Of a DNA stretch of 53,584 bases, positions 8,284 through 17,319 are shown one piece after another; position 1 is the stretch's first letter, and each line of letters opens with the position of its first letter. Below the pieces are notes generated by a model. It searched no databases, had not been told where the DNA came from, and saw only the letters and a program-made list of their open reading frames with translations. The position numbers were made by a program, and so were the translations under genes. Source of the DNA: Burkholderiales bacterium (lineage in GTDB: Bacteria > Pseudomonadota > Gammaproteobacteria > Burkholderiales > Burkholderiaceae); the NCBI GenBank assembly GCA_947371645.1, contig CANBQJ010000001.1, positions 1 through 53,584 of the forward strand. Direction: 5' to 3'.

Positions 8284-11058
8284 ATGCCCCACGCCGACCC
8301 CCAGGTCGAGTTGCCTGCAGCCGTGCTGCAGGTGATGGGCCGCCTGGAGCGCTGGACGGGGCGTTTGACGCTGTGGCGAGCGGTGCTCAACATCCTGGCG
8401 GTGGGCCTGCTGATGACGGCGATGGCGGTGGGCTCGGTCTGGTGGGCCGAGGAGCACCGTCAGGCCCAGGCCTTCGACGTGGCCGTGCGCCGACTTCAGG
8501 ACCTCGTGCAGTCTCGCATCGACCACGAATCGGCCCTGGTGCACCAACTGGCCGATTGGGCAAGTTACCAATCGTTTGACGGCAACGGCTCGGCAGCCTG
8601 GCAATCCAGCGGTGTGTTGCTCATCGGTCGCGATGCGCTCAAGGCCGGGCTGCTGCCCAAGCTCGTGGGCCTGGCCCCCACGCGCACCGACACGTTGGCC
8701 AACTGTCTGCGCCAGACCAGTGAGGCCTTGCCGGCAACCCTGTGCAGGGTGTTCGGGGTGGGCGCCCAGCCAGAGGCGTGGTTCCTGGTGGAACGGGTGA
8801 GGCAGCCAGGTGATGGCTGGGTGATCAAGCCCCTCGACGGGCTGGACCTGTCCTGGGTCCTGGACGATGGCTTGTACTGGAAGGTGCAGGCCAGGATGCT
8901 GGCGCCGCAGGAGCCGCGCGCGGGCGGCCTTTGGCGCCCGAACCAGGGCGATGCGAGACCGCCGCGAGGGGTGGACGTGAAGCTGGCCCAAGGCAGCCTG
9001 CACCTGACCATCCTGGCCGAAGCCCGGCGGCGCACCTGGCAAGACACCTGGACCCGCTACACGGCCATGTTCATCGCGGCCAGTGCAGGCTTGCTGTTCA
9101 CCCTGGGCGGCCTTCACGTCTACCTGATGCTGATTTCCACACGCAAGCGTGCACGGGACATGGCCATGGAGATGTCTGCCACCTTGCAGCGCACGCAATC
9201 TCGCAACCAGGCGGTGATGGACACGGCGCCTGACGCCATCGTGCTGACCGACGAGCAGGGCTTCATCCAGTGGTGCAACCAGGCCACGATCAGCATCTTT
9301 GGCCGCACACAGGAGGGCCTTCAGGGCAAGCGCATCGCCGAGATCCTGCCGGAGTTGGGCGGCATCGACATGGCCGCCTGGTTCCACGATTTCGGTTTTT
9401 CGAACCGCGTGATCGGCCGTGAAGCCCACGGCTTGCGCAATGAGGGCACCGTCTTTCCCGTGGCCTTGTCGGCCAGCCGCGTGACGCTGGAGGGAGAGAC
9501 CATCCAGGCGCTGTTCGTGCGTGACACCACCGATGCCAAATGGGCCGAGCAGGAGTTGCTGCTGCGCGACCGGGCGCTGGCCTCGTCGGCAGACGGCGTG
9601 GTCATCACGTCCATGACCTTGCCCAACCAGCCCATCATCTACGTCAACCAGGCCTTCGAGCAGATCACGGGCTATGCCTCGCACGAAGTCCTGGGGCTGA
9701 ACTGCCGCCTGCTGCAGCGCGAGGACCGCGACCAGCCCGCCTTGACCCAGATGCGCGAAGCCATCACCCAGGGCAAGCCGTGTCAGGTGGTGTTGCGCAA
9801 CTACCGCCAGGACGGCAGCCTGTTCTACAACGAGCTGGCGATCTCGCCGGTGCTCAGCCCCGAAGGCAAGGTGACGCACTACGTGGGTGTGCAAAACGAC
9901 ATCACCGAACGCATGGCAGCCGAGCAGGTGCTGGCCTTGCGCACCGAGCGCCTCAATGCCGTGTTCGAGCTCAGCCCCGATGGCTTCGTGGTGTTGGACA
10001 AGCGTGGCGAGGTCAGCATCGTCAACCCGGCGTTCGAGCGCATGACCGGCATGTTGGCAGGCGACCTCGTGGGCCAGTCGCTGATGGCCTTCGAAGAGAA
10101 CCTCATGACGCGATGCGCGGTGAGCGACATCGCAGAACGTTCGGTGGCGGCCGCCATCGACGGGCAGCCCGCCGCCCTGGCCGATGGCACGCAGGCCCAG
10201 CGGCGCTTGCTGCACCTGCATGCACCTCAGTCCCGCACCCTGTTGCAGCGTGTGCGCCATGGCGACCACGACAACGAGACCGTCATGTACTTCCGCGACG
10301 TGACCCACGAGCTGGAGGTGGACCGCATGAAGAGCGAGTTCCTGGCCATGGCCGCGCACGAGCTGCGCACGCCCATGGTCAGCATCTTTGGCTTCACCGA
10401 GCTGCTGCTCAAGCGGCCCTTCTCCGAAGAGCGGCGCCAGGAGGTGCTGGGCACCATCCACAAGCAGGCCAGCATCCTGATCAACCTGGTCAACGAACTG
10501 CTGGACCTGGCCCGCATCGAGGCCCGCCGCGGCAAGGACTTCAACCGCAGGCTGCAGCCCATTGGCCCCATCCTGGAACAGGCGCTGGACGGCCTGAAAG
10601 TGCCTGGCGACCACCGCATGGTCAGCTTGCACCTGGACACGCCCGATGCCCTGGTCTGGGCCGACACCGACAAGCTCAGCCAGGCGGTGCTCAATGTGCT
10701 GTCCAACGCCTACAAGTACTCGCCCGGTGGGGGCGAGATCCATTTGCGCCAGCGGCTGGACCCGGCCATGCAGCGCGTGCTCGTGGAGGTCGAAGACCAT
10801 GGCGTGGGGATGAGCCCGGATCAAAGTGCGCGTGTGTTCGAGCGCTTCTTCCGGGCGGACCCCTCCGGCAACATCCCCGGCACGGGCCTGGGCATGAGCC
10901 TGGTCAAGGAAATCATGGACCTGCATTGCGGCGACGTGCAGGTGCGCAGCGCCCTGGGCGAGGGCACCACGGTGGCCCTGAGTGTGCCTGGGCAAGACGG
11001 GGTGGCCGCCTTGCCCCCCGCAGACAAGGGTGCAAGGCCGAAGGAAAGCACGGGCTGA
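8284..11058 (+). CDS. Membrane LOV-domain histidine kinase
   Basis: The 924-residue sensor kinase has a membrane helix (about 30-50), a periplasmic CHASE4-like region with WASYQSF, a second helix (about 262-285), then PAS, LOV, PAS, HisKA and ATPase domains. The second PAS is a LOV domain: it has GLNCRLLQ with the photoactive Cys474, then NYRQDGSLFYNEL and VGVQNDIT, matching the flavin-contacting Asn, Asn and Gln. The kinase core is intact: H692 in AAHELRTPM, N-box NVLSNAYKYS, DHGVGM and GTGLGMSL. The start at 8284 follows GGAGG; the frame opens earlier but overlaps the receiver gene. It is the last signalling gene of the sigma-28 operon. Confidence 0.9.
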   Translation: MPHADPQVELPAAVLQVMGRLERWTGRLTLWRAVLNILAVGLLMTAMAVGSVWWAEEHRQAQAFDVAVRRLQDLVQSRIDHESALVHQLADWASYQSFDGNGSAAWQSSGVLLIGRDALKAGLLPKLVGLAPTRTDTLANCLRQTSEALPATLCRVFGVGAQPEAWFLVERVRQPGDGWVIKPLDGLDLSWVLDDGLYWKVQARMLAPQEPRAGGLWRPNQGDARPPRGVDVKLAQGSLHLTILAEARRRTWQDTWTRYTAMFIAASAGLLFTLGGLHVYLMLISTRKRARDMAMEMSATLQRTQSRNQAVMDTAPDAIVLTDEQGFIQWCNQATISIFGRTQEGLQGKRIAEILPELGGIDMAAWFHDFGFSNRVIGREAHGLRNEGTVFPVALSASRVTLEGETIQALFVRDTTDAKWAEQELLLRDRALASSADGVVITSMTLPNQPIIYVNQAFEQITGYASHEVLGLNCRLLQREDRDQPALTQMREAITQGKPCQVVLRNYRQDGSLFYNELAISPVLSPEGKVTHYVGVQNDITERMAAEQVLALRTERLNAVFELSPDGFVVLDKRGEVSIVNPAFERMTGMLAGDLVGQSLMAFEENLMTRCAVSDIAERSVAAAIDGQPAALADGTQAQRRLLHLHAPQSRTLLQRVRHGDHDNETVMYFRDVTHELEVDRMKSEFLAMAAHELRTPMVSIFGFTELLLKRPFSEERRQEVLGTIHKQASILINLVNELLDLARIEARRGKDFNRRLQPIGPILEQALDGLKVPGDHRMVSLHLDTPDALVWADTDKLSQAVLNVLSNAYKYSPGGGEIHLRQRLDPAMQRVLVEVEDHGVGMSPDQSARVFERFFRADPSGNIPGTGLGMSLVKEIMDLHCGDVQVRSALGEGTTVALSVPGQDGVAALPPADKGARPKESTG

Positions 11059-11137
11059 AGCGCGGCGCTTTTGGGCGCAAGATGCCGGGGCCTGTCGTAG
11101 ACGTGGGGTGTTCAGGCCACCCGGTTTCGGAGCAGAT

Positions 11138-11878
11138 GTGGAACAAGAGCCGCAAGGCAAGGGTGGGCAAACCTGGCGTTGGTTGTTGCTGGGCATGTAC
11201 CTGCTCATGATTGGCGCCCTGGCCTGGCTGTGGCGTGACCCCGCCACGCGGCAGTGGCTCAACACCGACACGCTCACGGCCTGGGGGCGCCAGTTGCTGG
11301 CCTTGCCCCTGGGCCCGTTGGTGGTGATGGCGGGCTATGTGCTGCTGGTGATGATGGGGGTGCCGGTGCTGGCCCTGATCACCGTGGGCACCTTGATCTT
11401 CACGCCCTGGCCCGGCATGGCCTATGCCATGGCCGGCATGCTCTCTGGTGCGGTGGTGACCTACTGGCTTGGCCGCTTCACCAGCGCGACCGCCATGGAC
11501 AGGCTGACCTCAGGCAAGCTGGCCCGACTGGCCACGCAGCTGCGGCACCGCGGACTGCTGGCCGTGGTGGTCGTGCGAGTGTTGCCGCTGGCCCCGTTCA
11601 TCGTGGTCAACCTGCTGGCGGGCGCCTTGCGTGTGCGCTGGCGCGACTATGTGCTGGGCACCTTCCTGGGCCTGATCCCTGCAACCGTCTTCATCCCGAT
11701 GATGGTGGGCAGTGCGTCTGCGGCCTGGAAGGCCCCCAGCCCTGGGCGCATCGCGGCCCTGGTGGCCACGGTGGCCTTGGGCGCAGCGGTCAGTGTGTGG
11801 CTGCGCAGGCGGCTGGCCAAGGTGGCGCACGACGTGGAAGTCGAAGAGGCTGCGCAGCCAGCGGCCGAGCCGCATTGA
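11138..11878 (+). CDS. VTT-domain (DedA/TVP38-like) membrane protein
   Basis: The protein of about 246 residues has five or six membrane segments and the VTT core: FTPWPGMAYAMAGMLSGAVVTYWLGRF, then VVRVLPLAPFIVVNLLAGALRVRWRDY, then GLIPATVF. Such proteins are linked to lipid scrambling or membrane homeostasis. No in-frame ATG lies before the first helix; I propose the GTG at 11138 with GGAG upstream. The ATG at 11136 is out of frame. The frame stays open back into the preceding kinase gene. It may be the fifth gene of the sigma-28 operon (79-bp gap) or separate. The stop lies inside a 13-bp tandem repeat. Confidence 0.82.
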   Translation: MEQEPQGKGGQTWRWLLLGMYLLMIGALAWLWRDPATRQWLNTDTLTAWGRQLLALPLGPLVVMAGYVLLVMMGVPVLALITVGTLIFTPWPGMAYAMAGMLSGAVVTYWLGRFTSATAMDRLTSGKLARLATQLRHRGLLAVVVVRVLPLAPFIVVNLLAGALRVRWRDYVLGTFLGLIPATVFIPMMVGSASAAWKAPSPGRIAALVATVALGAAVSVWLRRRLAKVAHDVEVEEAAQPAAEPH

Positions 11879-11910
11879 GTGCATGCATTGAGTGCGTACA
11901 TTGAGTACGT
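11872..11910 (+). repeat. Three tandem 13-bp repeats at the VTT gene stop
   Basis: The units are GCATTGAGTGCAT, GCATTGAGTGCGT and ACATTGAGTACGT, at 11872-11884, 11885-11897 and 11898-11910. The first contains the TGA stop of the VTT gene (11876-11878). Each unit carries ATTGAGT, so later units offer further stops in other frames. No function is evident. Confidence 0.8.
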
Positions 11911-11950
11911 GTGTCGGGCGGGCGCAGACCAGGCAAAAAAGCGGGGCCGG

Positions 11951-11988
11951 AAATAGAAAAAGGTCAGCAAGTTTGCACTTGCTGACCT
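11951..11988 (-). terminator. Intrinsic terminator of tRNA-Arg
   Basis: On the minus strand a perfect 12-bp stem (11977-11988 with 11961-11972) has a 4-base loop and is followed by TTTTCTATTT. GAAATAGA and TCTATTTC outside it (11950-11957 and 11991-11998) can extend the helix past a small internal loop. It starts 12 bp after the tRNA 3' end, so the tRNA is a one-gene unit. Confidence 0.88.
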
Positions 11989-11999
11989 CATCTATTTCT

Positions 12000-12076
12000 T
12001 GGTGCGGCTGGCAGGATTCGAACCCACGACCCCTTGGTTCGTAGCCAAGTACTCTATCCAACTGAGCTACAGCCGC
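12000..12076 (-). tRNA. tRNA-Arg (anticodon ACG)
   Basis: The 77-base tRNA folds as a full cloverleaf. The acceptor GCGGCTG pairs with CAGCCGC, followed by discriminator A and an encoded CCA. The D arm holds AGCTCAGTTGGATAGAGT. The anticodon stem CTTGG/CCAAG encloses CTACGAA, giving anticodon ACG (read as ICG for CGU, CGC and CGA). The T arm has GGGTTCGAATCC. It stands alone 56 bp after hemY with its own promoter and terminator. Confidence 0.97.
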
Positions 12077-12086
12077 CGAGAAGAGA

Positions 12087-12116
12087 AATATAGCAGGTTT
12101 TTTGATGACTTGTCAA
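12087..12116 (-). promoter_or_regulatory. Sigma-70 promoter of tRNA-Arg
   Basis: On the minus strand TTGACA (12111-12116) is a perfect -35, and TATATT (12087-12092) is a near-consensus -10, 18 bases apart. The tRNA begins 10 bases past the -10 element, close to the expected start site. It is the clearest housekeeping promoter in the window and lies just after the hemY stop. Confidence 0.85.
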
Positions 12117-12132
12117 ATGCCTGCAGAAATTT

Positions 12133-13389
12133 TCACCAATTTGCCTCAGGCAGCGCGGCCATGCGGAAGTAGCGGGCGGCTTCTTCCGGCTGTTGTTCGC
12201 GCTCTGCCATCAGGCCCAGTTTGGACCAGGCCATGCGGCGGCGGTCCATGTCGAGTTGCAAGTCGTTGGCGGCAGACAGCAGCATGCCGCGTGCCTTGCC
12301 CCACAGCTGGCGTTCGGCCAGGGCCAGGCCCACGGCCAGCGCCAGCGCCGGGTGGCGCAGGGCGACGGGCGTGCAGGCGTCCAGGCGTGGCAACCAGTCG
12401 GGCTCCAGCCCCAGCAGGCAGTGGTTCATGGCACGGGCCATGGCGTCCACCCCATCGGGCGCCAGTTCGTGGATGCGGTCCCACATGGGGGCCAGCCACT
12501 GGCGGGCTTCTGCCGGGGCGCCCAGGTCGGCCATGCGGCGTGCGGCGTGCGCCACCACGATGGCGTCGCGGCGGTCGCGGATGTCCAGGGCTTGCCACAG
12601 GGCACGCATCTGGTCGGCGTCGCGGGCCGACGACAACAGTTCGCTGGCCAGGGTGCGCAGCAGGCCTTCCGCGGCGCCGGCCGTGAAGCCCTGGTGCTTG
12701 GCCAGCATGCGCGCGGTCTTGAGGGCTTCCAGCGGCTGGCGGGCCAGGCGTGTGGCCTGCAGCTTCAGGCGCAGCGCCTGGGTGCGGCGGGCCACACCCG
12801 GCGGCAGGTCGGCGAGGTCGCGCAGGGCGCGCATGGCGTCGCGGTCGTCCAGGGCGCATTCGGCGGCCAGCAGGCGGGCGCCTTCTTCGGCCGGGCGCGG
12901 CTTGGGCGTGAGGCGGGCCAGGTCAAGGGCGCGCTGAAGGTGCTCGTCGCGGCGCTTGCGGTCTTGCAGGCGGTGCAGGCTGCCGGCCGACAACAGGTGG
13001 GCCATGGCGGCAAATTCGGCGTCCAGGGCCAGCTCGGGCGTGTCGGCGGCGATGCCCACAGCCTTCTGGCAGGCCTTGTGGGCGCGGGTGTAGCGGCCGG
13101 CCATGTACAGGGCCAGTCCTTCACGCAGGGCGGCCTGAGCCAGACGGTCACGCTGGCTCACGCGCCAGCGCTTGGCGCGCTCTGGCAAGGCGAGCAGGCC
13201 GTCGAGGCCGCGTACCAGGGTGTAGATGGCCAGGAAGAGCACGATCAGGCCGATGATGAACAGGTTGAGCGAGAGGTCCACCCGCCAGCCCATCCAGTAC
13301 AGCGTGACCAGGCCATCGTTGGCGCCGAGGGCTGTGGCGCCCACCACGGCCACGACGGCGAGCAAAAGAAGCCAGACGATCGTTCGCAT
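12133..13389 (-). CDS. hemY: HemY-like tetratricopeptide membrane protein
   Basis: The 418-residue protein has two N-terminal membrane helices (about 2-22 and 40-62) and then a long run of TPR-like helices. The start MRTIVWLLLLAVVAVVGATA and GLVTLYWMGWRVDLSLNLFII are characteristic of proteobacterial HemY_N proteins. This HemY is not the Bacillus protoporphyrinogen oxidase. Its role, probably membrane organisation of late haem synthesis, is poorly defined. It is the last gene of the hemC-hemD-hemX-hemY run, 17 bp after hemX. Confidence 0.88.
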   Translation of the reverse strand: MRTIVWLLLLAVVAVVGATALGANDGLVTLYWMGWRVDLSLNLFIIGLIVLFLAIYTLVRGLDGLLALPERAKRWRVSQRDRLAQAALREGLALYMAGRYTRAHKACQKAVGIAADTPELALDAEFAAMAHLLSAGSLHRLQDRKRRDEHLQRALDLARLTPKPRPAEEGARLLAAECALDDRDAMRALRDLADLPPGVARRTQALRLKLQATRLARQPLEALKTARMLAKHQGFTAGAAEGLLRTLASELLSSARDADQMRALWQALDIRDRRDAIVVAHAARRMADLGAPAEARQWLAPMWDRIHELAPDGVDAMARAMNHCLLGLEPDWLPRLDACTPVALRHPALALAVGLALAERQLWGKARGMLLSAANDLQLDMDRRRMAWSKLGLMAEREQQPEEAARYFRMAALPEANW

Positions 13390-13406
13390 GGGTTGCCCGC
13401 CTCGCT

Positions 13407-14621
13407 TCAGCGGCCGCCCGACACGGTGACCAGGGCGGCCAGGGTGTCATCGGGGCGGGGCAGGGTGGTCTGGCGGGTCTGTGCGGCCACGTCGTCGATC
13501 ATGGAAGCCAGCAGCTGGGTCTTGCGGGACTCGGCCTGGAAATAGCGTGGCAGGCTGGCCTGCACGGCCATCAGGTCGGCCTGGGCGATGCTGTTCTGGC
13601 GGCTGAGCAGGGCCACGCGGGCGTTGAGCAGGCGCAGCTTGACGTTCTCGCGCAGGAAAAAGCCCTGGTCGGGCGACAGCAGCATGGCTTCTGGCTGGCG
13701 CACGCGGGTGATGCGCACCAGGCCGCGGGCTTCGTTCCAGACCGTGCTGGCGGCCGATTGCGACCAGCTCACGACGCGGTCGCCCCAGCCGGGTTCGGTG
13801 GCGGCGGGGGCCACCTGGGGCAAGGGTGCCGCTTTGGCGCCTTTGCCCGGGGCCGTTTTGGGTGCAGGTGGCTTGGCGGCGGGGGCGGCCGGTGCGGCGC
13901 TCAAGGGCGCGTTGGCCGCCACGGTGGCTTCGGGCTGGTTGAGCAGGGGCAGTTCGTCGACCAGGCGCACGGCTTCGTCCAGGCGGATGCTCAGGTTGTT
14001 GACGTCGGCCACGCGGGTGCTGCGCAGGCGGTCAAGGTCGCGGGCCAGGGCGCGCCGCACGTTGTCCAGCCGCGGCTGTTTGGCGTGGGCCAGGCGTTCG
14101 TCGGCCGACTGCATGGCCAGCAACAGGGGCTCGGCGCTGCCGGTCAGGCTGGCCTGCTGCATGGCCACACGCAAGCCGGTTTCGATGTCGGCGACCAGGT
14201 TCTCGTCGCGCGAGAGGCTGAGGTTCTTGATCAGGTCTTCGACCTGCGTGCGCTGCAGCGCCACTTCATTGAGCCGGGTCTCGACCAGGGTGGCGCGTGC
14301 CGTGGCCTGGCGGGAGAGCTCATCGGCCTGGTGAGACAAGAGGCGCGCCTCGGCCACCTCGTTCTGGCTGGCCTGCTGGCGGCGCACCAGTTCTTGTTCC
14401 AGGCTTTTGAGCCGCTGGTCGGTGGTCCAGGCCAGCCAGCCGCTGCCTGCGGCCACCACGCTCAGGCTGATCACGGCCCAGCGTACCCATTGCGGCGACG
14501 GTTCGTCCGATTCGAGCTCGGGCATCACGCGCGCAGGGTCGCTGCTGGCGTTGCTGGCGGTGCTGGGCACCGGGGCAGCCGGTGGGGCCGCAGGAGTGGG
14601 GGGGGCGGTGGCGTCGGTCAC
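13407..14621 (-). CDS. hemX: HemX-like protein
   Basis: The 404-residue protein has a Pro/Ala/Ser-rich cytoplasmic lead (about 1-45), one membrane helix (WAVISLSVVAAGSGWLAWTT, 46-65) and a long coiled-coil-rich domain ending with DVAAQTRQTTLPRPDD. This is the HemX family often mislabelled uroporphyrin-III C-methyltransferase; no methyltransferase motifs are visible. A Pro/Ala/Lys linker (about 245-275) splits the outer domain. It lies between hemD and hemY, and co-transcription is likely. Its exact job is not known from the sequence. Confidence 0.87.
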   Translation of the reverse strand: MTDATAPPTPAAPPAAPVPSTASNASSDPARVMPELESDEPSPQWVRWAVISLSVVAAGSGWLAWTTDQRLKSLEQELVRRQQASQNEVAEARLLSHQADELSRQATARATLVETRLNEVALQRTQVEDLIKNLSLSRDENLVADIETGLRVAMQQASLTGSAEPLLLAMQSADERLAHAKQPRLDNVRRALARDLDRLRSTRVADVNNLSIRLDEAVRLVDELPLLNQPEATVAANAPLSAAPAAPAAKPPAPKTAPGKGAKAAPLPQVAPAATEPGWGDRVVSWSQSAASTVWNEARGLVRITRVRQPEAMLLSPDQGFFLRENVKLRLLNARVALLSRQNSIAQADLMAVQASLPRYFQAESRKTQLLASMIDDVAAQTRQTTLPRPDDTLAALVTVSGGR

Positions 14622-14684
14622 AGTGCGGTTGATTGTATCGACGGGCTTGCGGCTTGGTGGTGACCGTGCCGCGCCGCGACAGGC

Positions 14685-15539
14685 TCATGGCCGTTTGAAG
14701 AGGGCGGTGGCCACCGCGTCCACGGTGGGCGGACAGGTGGCGATGTCGGTCCAGCCCCATGGCGCGGCCGCCTCGGCGATGCGGGGGTGGGTGACGAGCA
14801 GCCGGTGGGCCGGGGTGGCGGGCACCGCCGCAACACCGTGTGGCCACAAGGCAGGCAGGTGGTAGGTGTGCAACAGGCCCAGGGCTTCTGAGCTGCTGGA
14901 CAGCCAGATGTGCTGGGTCGGGTCTTGCCAGGCGTGGCGGGCCAGGGCCTGCTGGGCGGGCGTCCAGGCGCCCGGGCCGCGCTGGTAGGTGAGCACGGTG
15001 TGGACCTGGGCGCCTGCCGCCTGCCAGCGCTGGCTCAGCCACTGGCGGCCCCGGGCTTGCTCGCTGTCGCCGCCGCTGACGATGGCCACGGCCTGGTCTC
15101 GCCAGTCCCACGGGGCCAGCACCGGCCACAGGTGTTCGGAATCGAACTGGGCGGCATCGGCCGGGGGGTGGAGGACATCGGCAGGCCCCAGCTGCGCGGC
15201 GCTCAGGGCGTCTTGCAAGGCTTGGGCGGTGCCCAGGCCGGGCGCGGCCAGCAGGACGCCTGCAGGCCAGGCGCCAAGCCCTGGCAAGGGCGGGCGCTGA
15301 GCGAAAAACCAGGCGACGGCCGCAGGGCTGACGAACATCAGGGCACGCCAGCGTGGCCGCAGGCCAGGCTCAAGCGCTTGGGCCAGCTCTTGCCAAAGCC
15401 TGTGCACGGCGGTGGCGTCGGCCGGGGCCTGGGTGGCCATCAGGGGCAGGCTGGCGGCGTTCAGGCCCTGGGTGGCCAGGGCGTGTGCCCATTGCGTGGC
15501 CTGGGGCTCCGGACGGGTCACCAGGACCAGGGGCGCCAT
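14685..15539 (-). CDS. hemD: Uroporphyrinogen-III synthase
   Basis: The 284-residue enzyme closes and inverts ring D of hydroxymethylbilane. HemD sequences are poorly conserved; the recognisable parts are VLVTRPEPQATQWAHAL at the start, FVSPAAVAWFF near residue 92, the inter-domain segment with PAVLLAAPGLGTAQAL, and WLSSSSEALGLL near 208. The assignment is strengthened by its place directly after hemC (10-bp gap) and before hemX. It is somewhat longer than the 246-residue E. coli enzyme. Confidence 0.9.
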   Translation of the reverse strand: MAPLVLVTRPEPQATQWAHALATQGLNAASLPLMATQAPADATAVHRLWQELAQALEPGLRPRWRALMFVSPAAVAWFFAQRPPLPGLGAWPAGVLLAAPGLGTAQALQDALSAAQLGPADVLHPPADAAQFDSEHLWPVLAPWDWRDQAVAIVSGGDSEQARGRQWLSQRWQAAGAQVHTVLTYQRGPGAWTPAQQALARHAWQDPTQHIWLSSSSEALGLLHTYHLPALWPHGVAAVPATPAHRLLVTHPRIAEAAAPWGWTDIATCPPTVDAVATALFKRP

Positions 15540-15549
15540 GGCCGGGTGC

Positions 15550-16524
15550 TCAGCAGGCGGGCAGCCAGCCGTCGGGCGCTTGCGCCTTCAAGGCCAGGGC
15601 CACGTGCAGGCCCAGGGCTTCAGCCTCTGCCAGGGTGCGGACGATGGCCGTGTGCTCGGCGCGGATCAGGCCGGGGGCCTCCGGATGGCCCAGGAGGCTG
15701 CGCAACTGCAGGCGCCAACTGCCAGCTTGGGTCTCGATGGCTTGTGCCGTGGCGTGTGCGGCCAGGGGCATGGAGCAGCTGCCACCCAGGGCGCGTGACA
15801 CCGCCCGCTCGGCGGCGCAGGCCAGCCAGGTGGGGGTATCGGCCAGGGCCTGCAGGGTGTGGCGCAGCGCGGCATCGCCGCTGCGCACCTCCAGGCCCAG
15901 GGCTCCCTGGCCCGCGGCGGGCAGCATGTCGTCGGCTTCGATGTGGGCGCGGATGCGGTCGCCCAGCCCCAGGCGCTTGAGGCCTGCGGCCGCCAGGATG
16001 ATGGCGTCGTACAAGCCTTCGTCCAGTTTGCGCAGGCGGGTGTCGAGGTTGCCGCGCAGAGGCTCGATGCGCAGGTCGGGCCGCAGGGCTTTGAGCTGCA
16101 CCAGGCGTCGCAGGCTGGAGGTGCCCACCACGGCACCCAGTGGCAGGTCGGCGATGCTGGCGTGGTGCGGGCTCACGAAGGCGTCGCGCGGGTCTTCTCG
16201 CGTCATCACGGCGGCCAGCACGAAGCCTTCGGGCAGCTCCATGGGCACGTCCTTGAGCGAGTGCACGGCCAGGTCGGCATGGCCTTCAGCCAGGGCCACT
16301 TCGAGCTCTTTGACGAACAGCCCTTTGCCGCCCACCTTGGACAAGGCCCGGTCCAGGATCTGATCGCCCTGGGTGGTCATGCCCAGGAGCTCGACGGTCG
16401 AGCCGCTCAGGTCGCGCAAGAGCGCCTGGACGTGGTGGGCTTGCCACAGGGCCAGGCGGCTTTCGCGCGTGGCAATGACCAGGCGGGAAGGGAGGGAGGG
16501 GTGAGAGGGGGCGCTCGCTTGCAT
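15550..16524 (-). CDS. hemC: Porphobilinogen deaminase (hydroxymethylbilane synthase)
   Basis: The 324-residue cytoplasmic enzyme polymerises four porphobilinogens into hydroxymethylbilane. The motifs seen are [43 protein letters not shown] with the catalytic Asp, [25 protein letters not shown] and [11 protein letters not shown], whose Cys carries the dipyrromethane cofactor. It opens the haem gene run. The short gap 16525-16561 separates it from the ycgR-like gene on the same strand, so read-through from the flagellar cluster is possible. Confidence 0.96.
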   Translation of the reverse strand: MQASAPSHPSLPSRLVIATRESRLALWQAHHVQALLRDLSGSTVELLGMTTQGDQILDRALSKVGGKGLFVKELEVALAEGHADLAVHSLKDVPMELPEGFVLAAVMTREDPRDAFVSPHHASIADLPLGAVVGTSSLRRLVQLKALRPDLRIEPLRGNLDTRLRKLDEGLYDAIILAAAGLKRLGLGDRIRAHIEADDMLPAAGQGALGLEVRSGDAALRHTLQALADTPTWLACAAERAVSRALGGSCSMPLAAHATAQAIETQAGSWRLQLRSLLGHPEAPGLIRAEHTAIVRTLAEAEALGLHVALALKAQAPDGWLPAC

Positions 16525-16561
16525 CCCGCCATGATACCGGCGAGGGCCTGGCGGCCAGGGC

Positions 16562-17302
16562 TCAGCGGCGTTCCAGCGCCAGTGCGGCGCGGCGCTTCTG
16601 GGTCTGGTTGATGTAAGTGCCCAGCGTGCGGTCCGTGCGGTCCATGTCCAGCAGTTCGCAGCCCAGCCGCACCCCGTGGGTTTGCGGGTGGATGGCGGTC
16701 ACATGGTGAACCACCAGGCTGACCTCGATGGTGGTGCTGTCGTCCAGCTCCAGCCAGCAGTGGGCCAGCTTGACGCCCGCCGGAATCATGGGCACGTTGT
16801 CTGGCAGGAAGAGTGCAACCCCGCCCAGGCTCACGTCCAGCACGCGCAGCGACAAAGGCATGTCGGGCAGGGCCGGGTGGTGCAGCTTGGCGGTGGGCAC
16901 GTGGTTGTTCAAGGGCTGTACCCGGAAGGCATCGCGACGCTGGAAGCGGTAGATGGTCTGGGGCCAGTTGGCGCGCAGGTTGCGACCCTGGGGGCCGCTG
17001 ACCTGCAGCACGCCGTCCAGGTCGAACTGGATCTTGATGCTGTCCAGGTAGGCCACGGCGGCGATCTCTCCACCTTCGAGCAGCTCGTCGAGGCGGCCGT
17101 CACCGTCTTCGGCGCTGAAGCTCAGCGACTGGCTGGCGGCATCGACCTGCCACAGCATGGTGATGTAGCTCTCACCTTGCGGGCCGCTCAGGGTCACGAG
17201 GGTGCGTTCCTCCAGCAGGCGCTGGATCAGCCCCTGAATTTCTGCGGCCGAGGTGATGCGGTAGTCATCCAGTTCGGCCTGGTGAACGCTTGAGCCTGGC
17301 AT
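16562..17302 (-). CDS. ycgR: YcgR-type PilZ flagellar brake protein
   Basis: The 246-residue protein has an N-terminal YcgR domain (about 5-110) and a C-terminal PilZ domain (about 115-240) with the c-di-GMP motif: [11 protein letters not shown] supplies the RxxxR and [11 protein letters not shown] the D/NxSxxG part. Binding of c-di-GMP lets such proteins slow the flagellar motor. I chose the ATG at 17302 with GGGGG upstream; a TTG at 17323 overlapping the fliT-like stop would add seven residues. It ends the fliS-fliT run, so it is probably transcribed from the FliA promoter upstream of fliS. Confidence 0.88.
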   Translation of the reverse strand: MPGSSVHQAELDDYRITSAAEIQGLIQRLLEERTLVTLSGPQGESYITMLWQVDAASQSLSFSAEDGDGRLDELLEGGEIAAVAYLDSIKIQFDLDGVLQVSGPQGRNLRANWPQTIYRFQRRDAFRVQPLNNHVPTAKLHHPALPDMPLSLRVLDVSLGGVALFLPDNVPMIPAGVKLAHCWLELDDSTTIEVSLVVHHVTAIHPQTHGVRLGCELLDMDRTDRTLGTYINQTQKRRAALALERR

Positions 17303-17319
17303 GGGCACCCCCTGTCCGG

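Noticed and set aside
8221..11277. Open frame of about 1018 codons antisense to the LOV kinase
   Set aside because: Composition (His/Gln/Val/Leu repeats) is that of a codon shadow; the plus-strand kinase has full domain motifs.
12000..12076. tRNA-Arg as a mobile-element attachment site
   Set aside because: No integrase gene or direct repeat of the tRNA 3' end is present nearby; the gene has its own promoter and terminator and normal neighbours.
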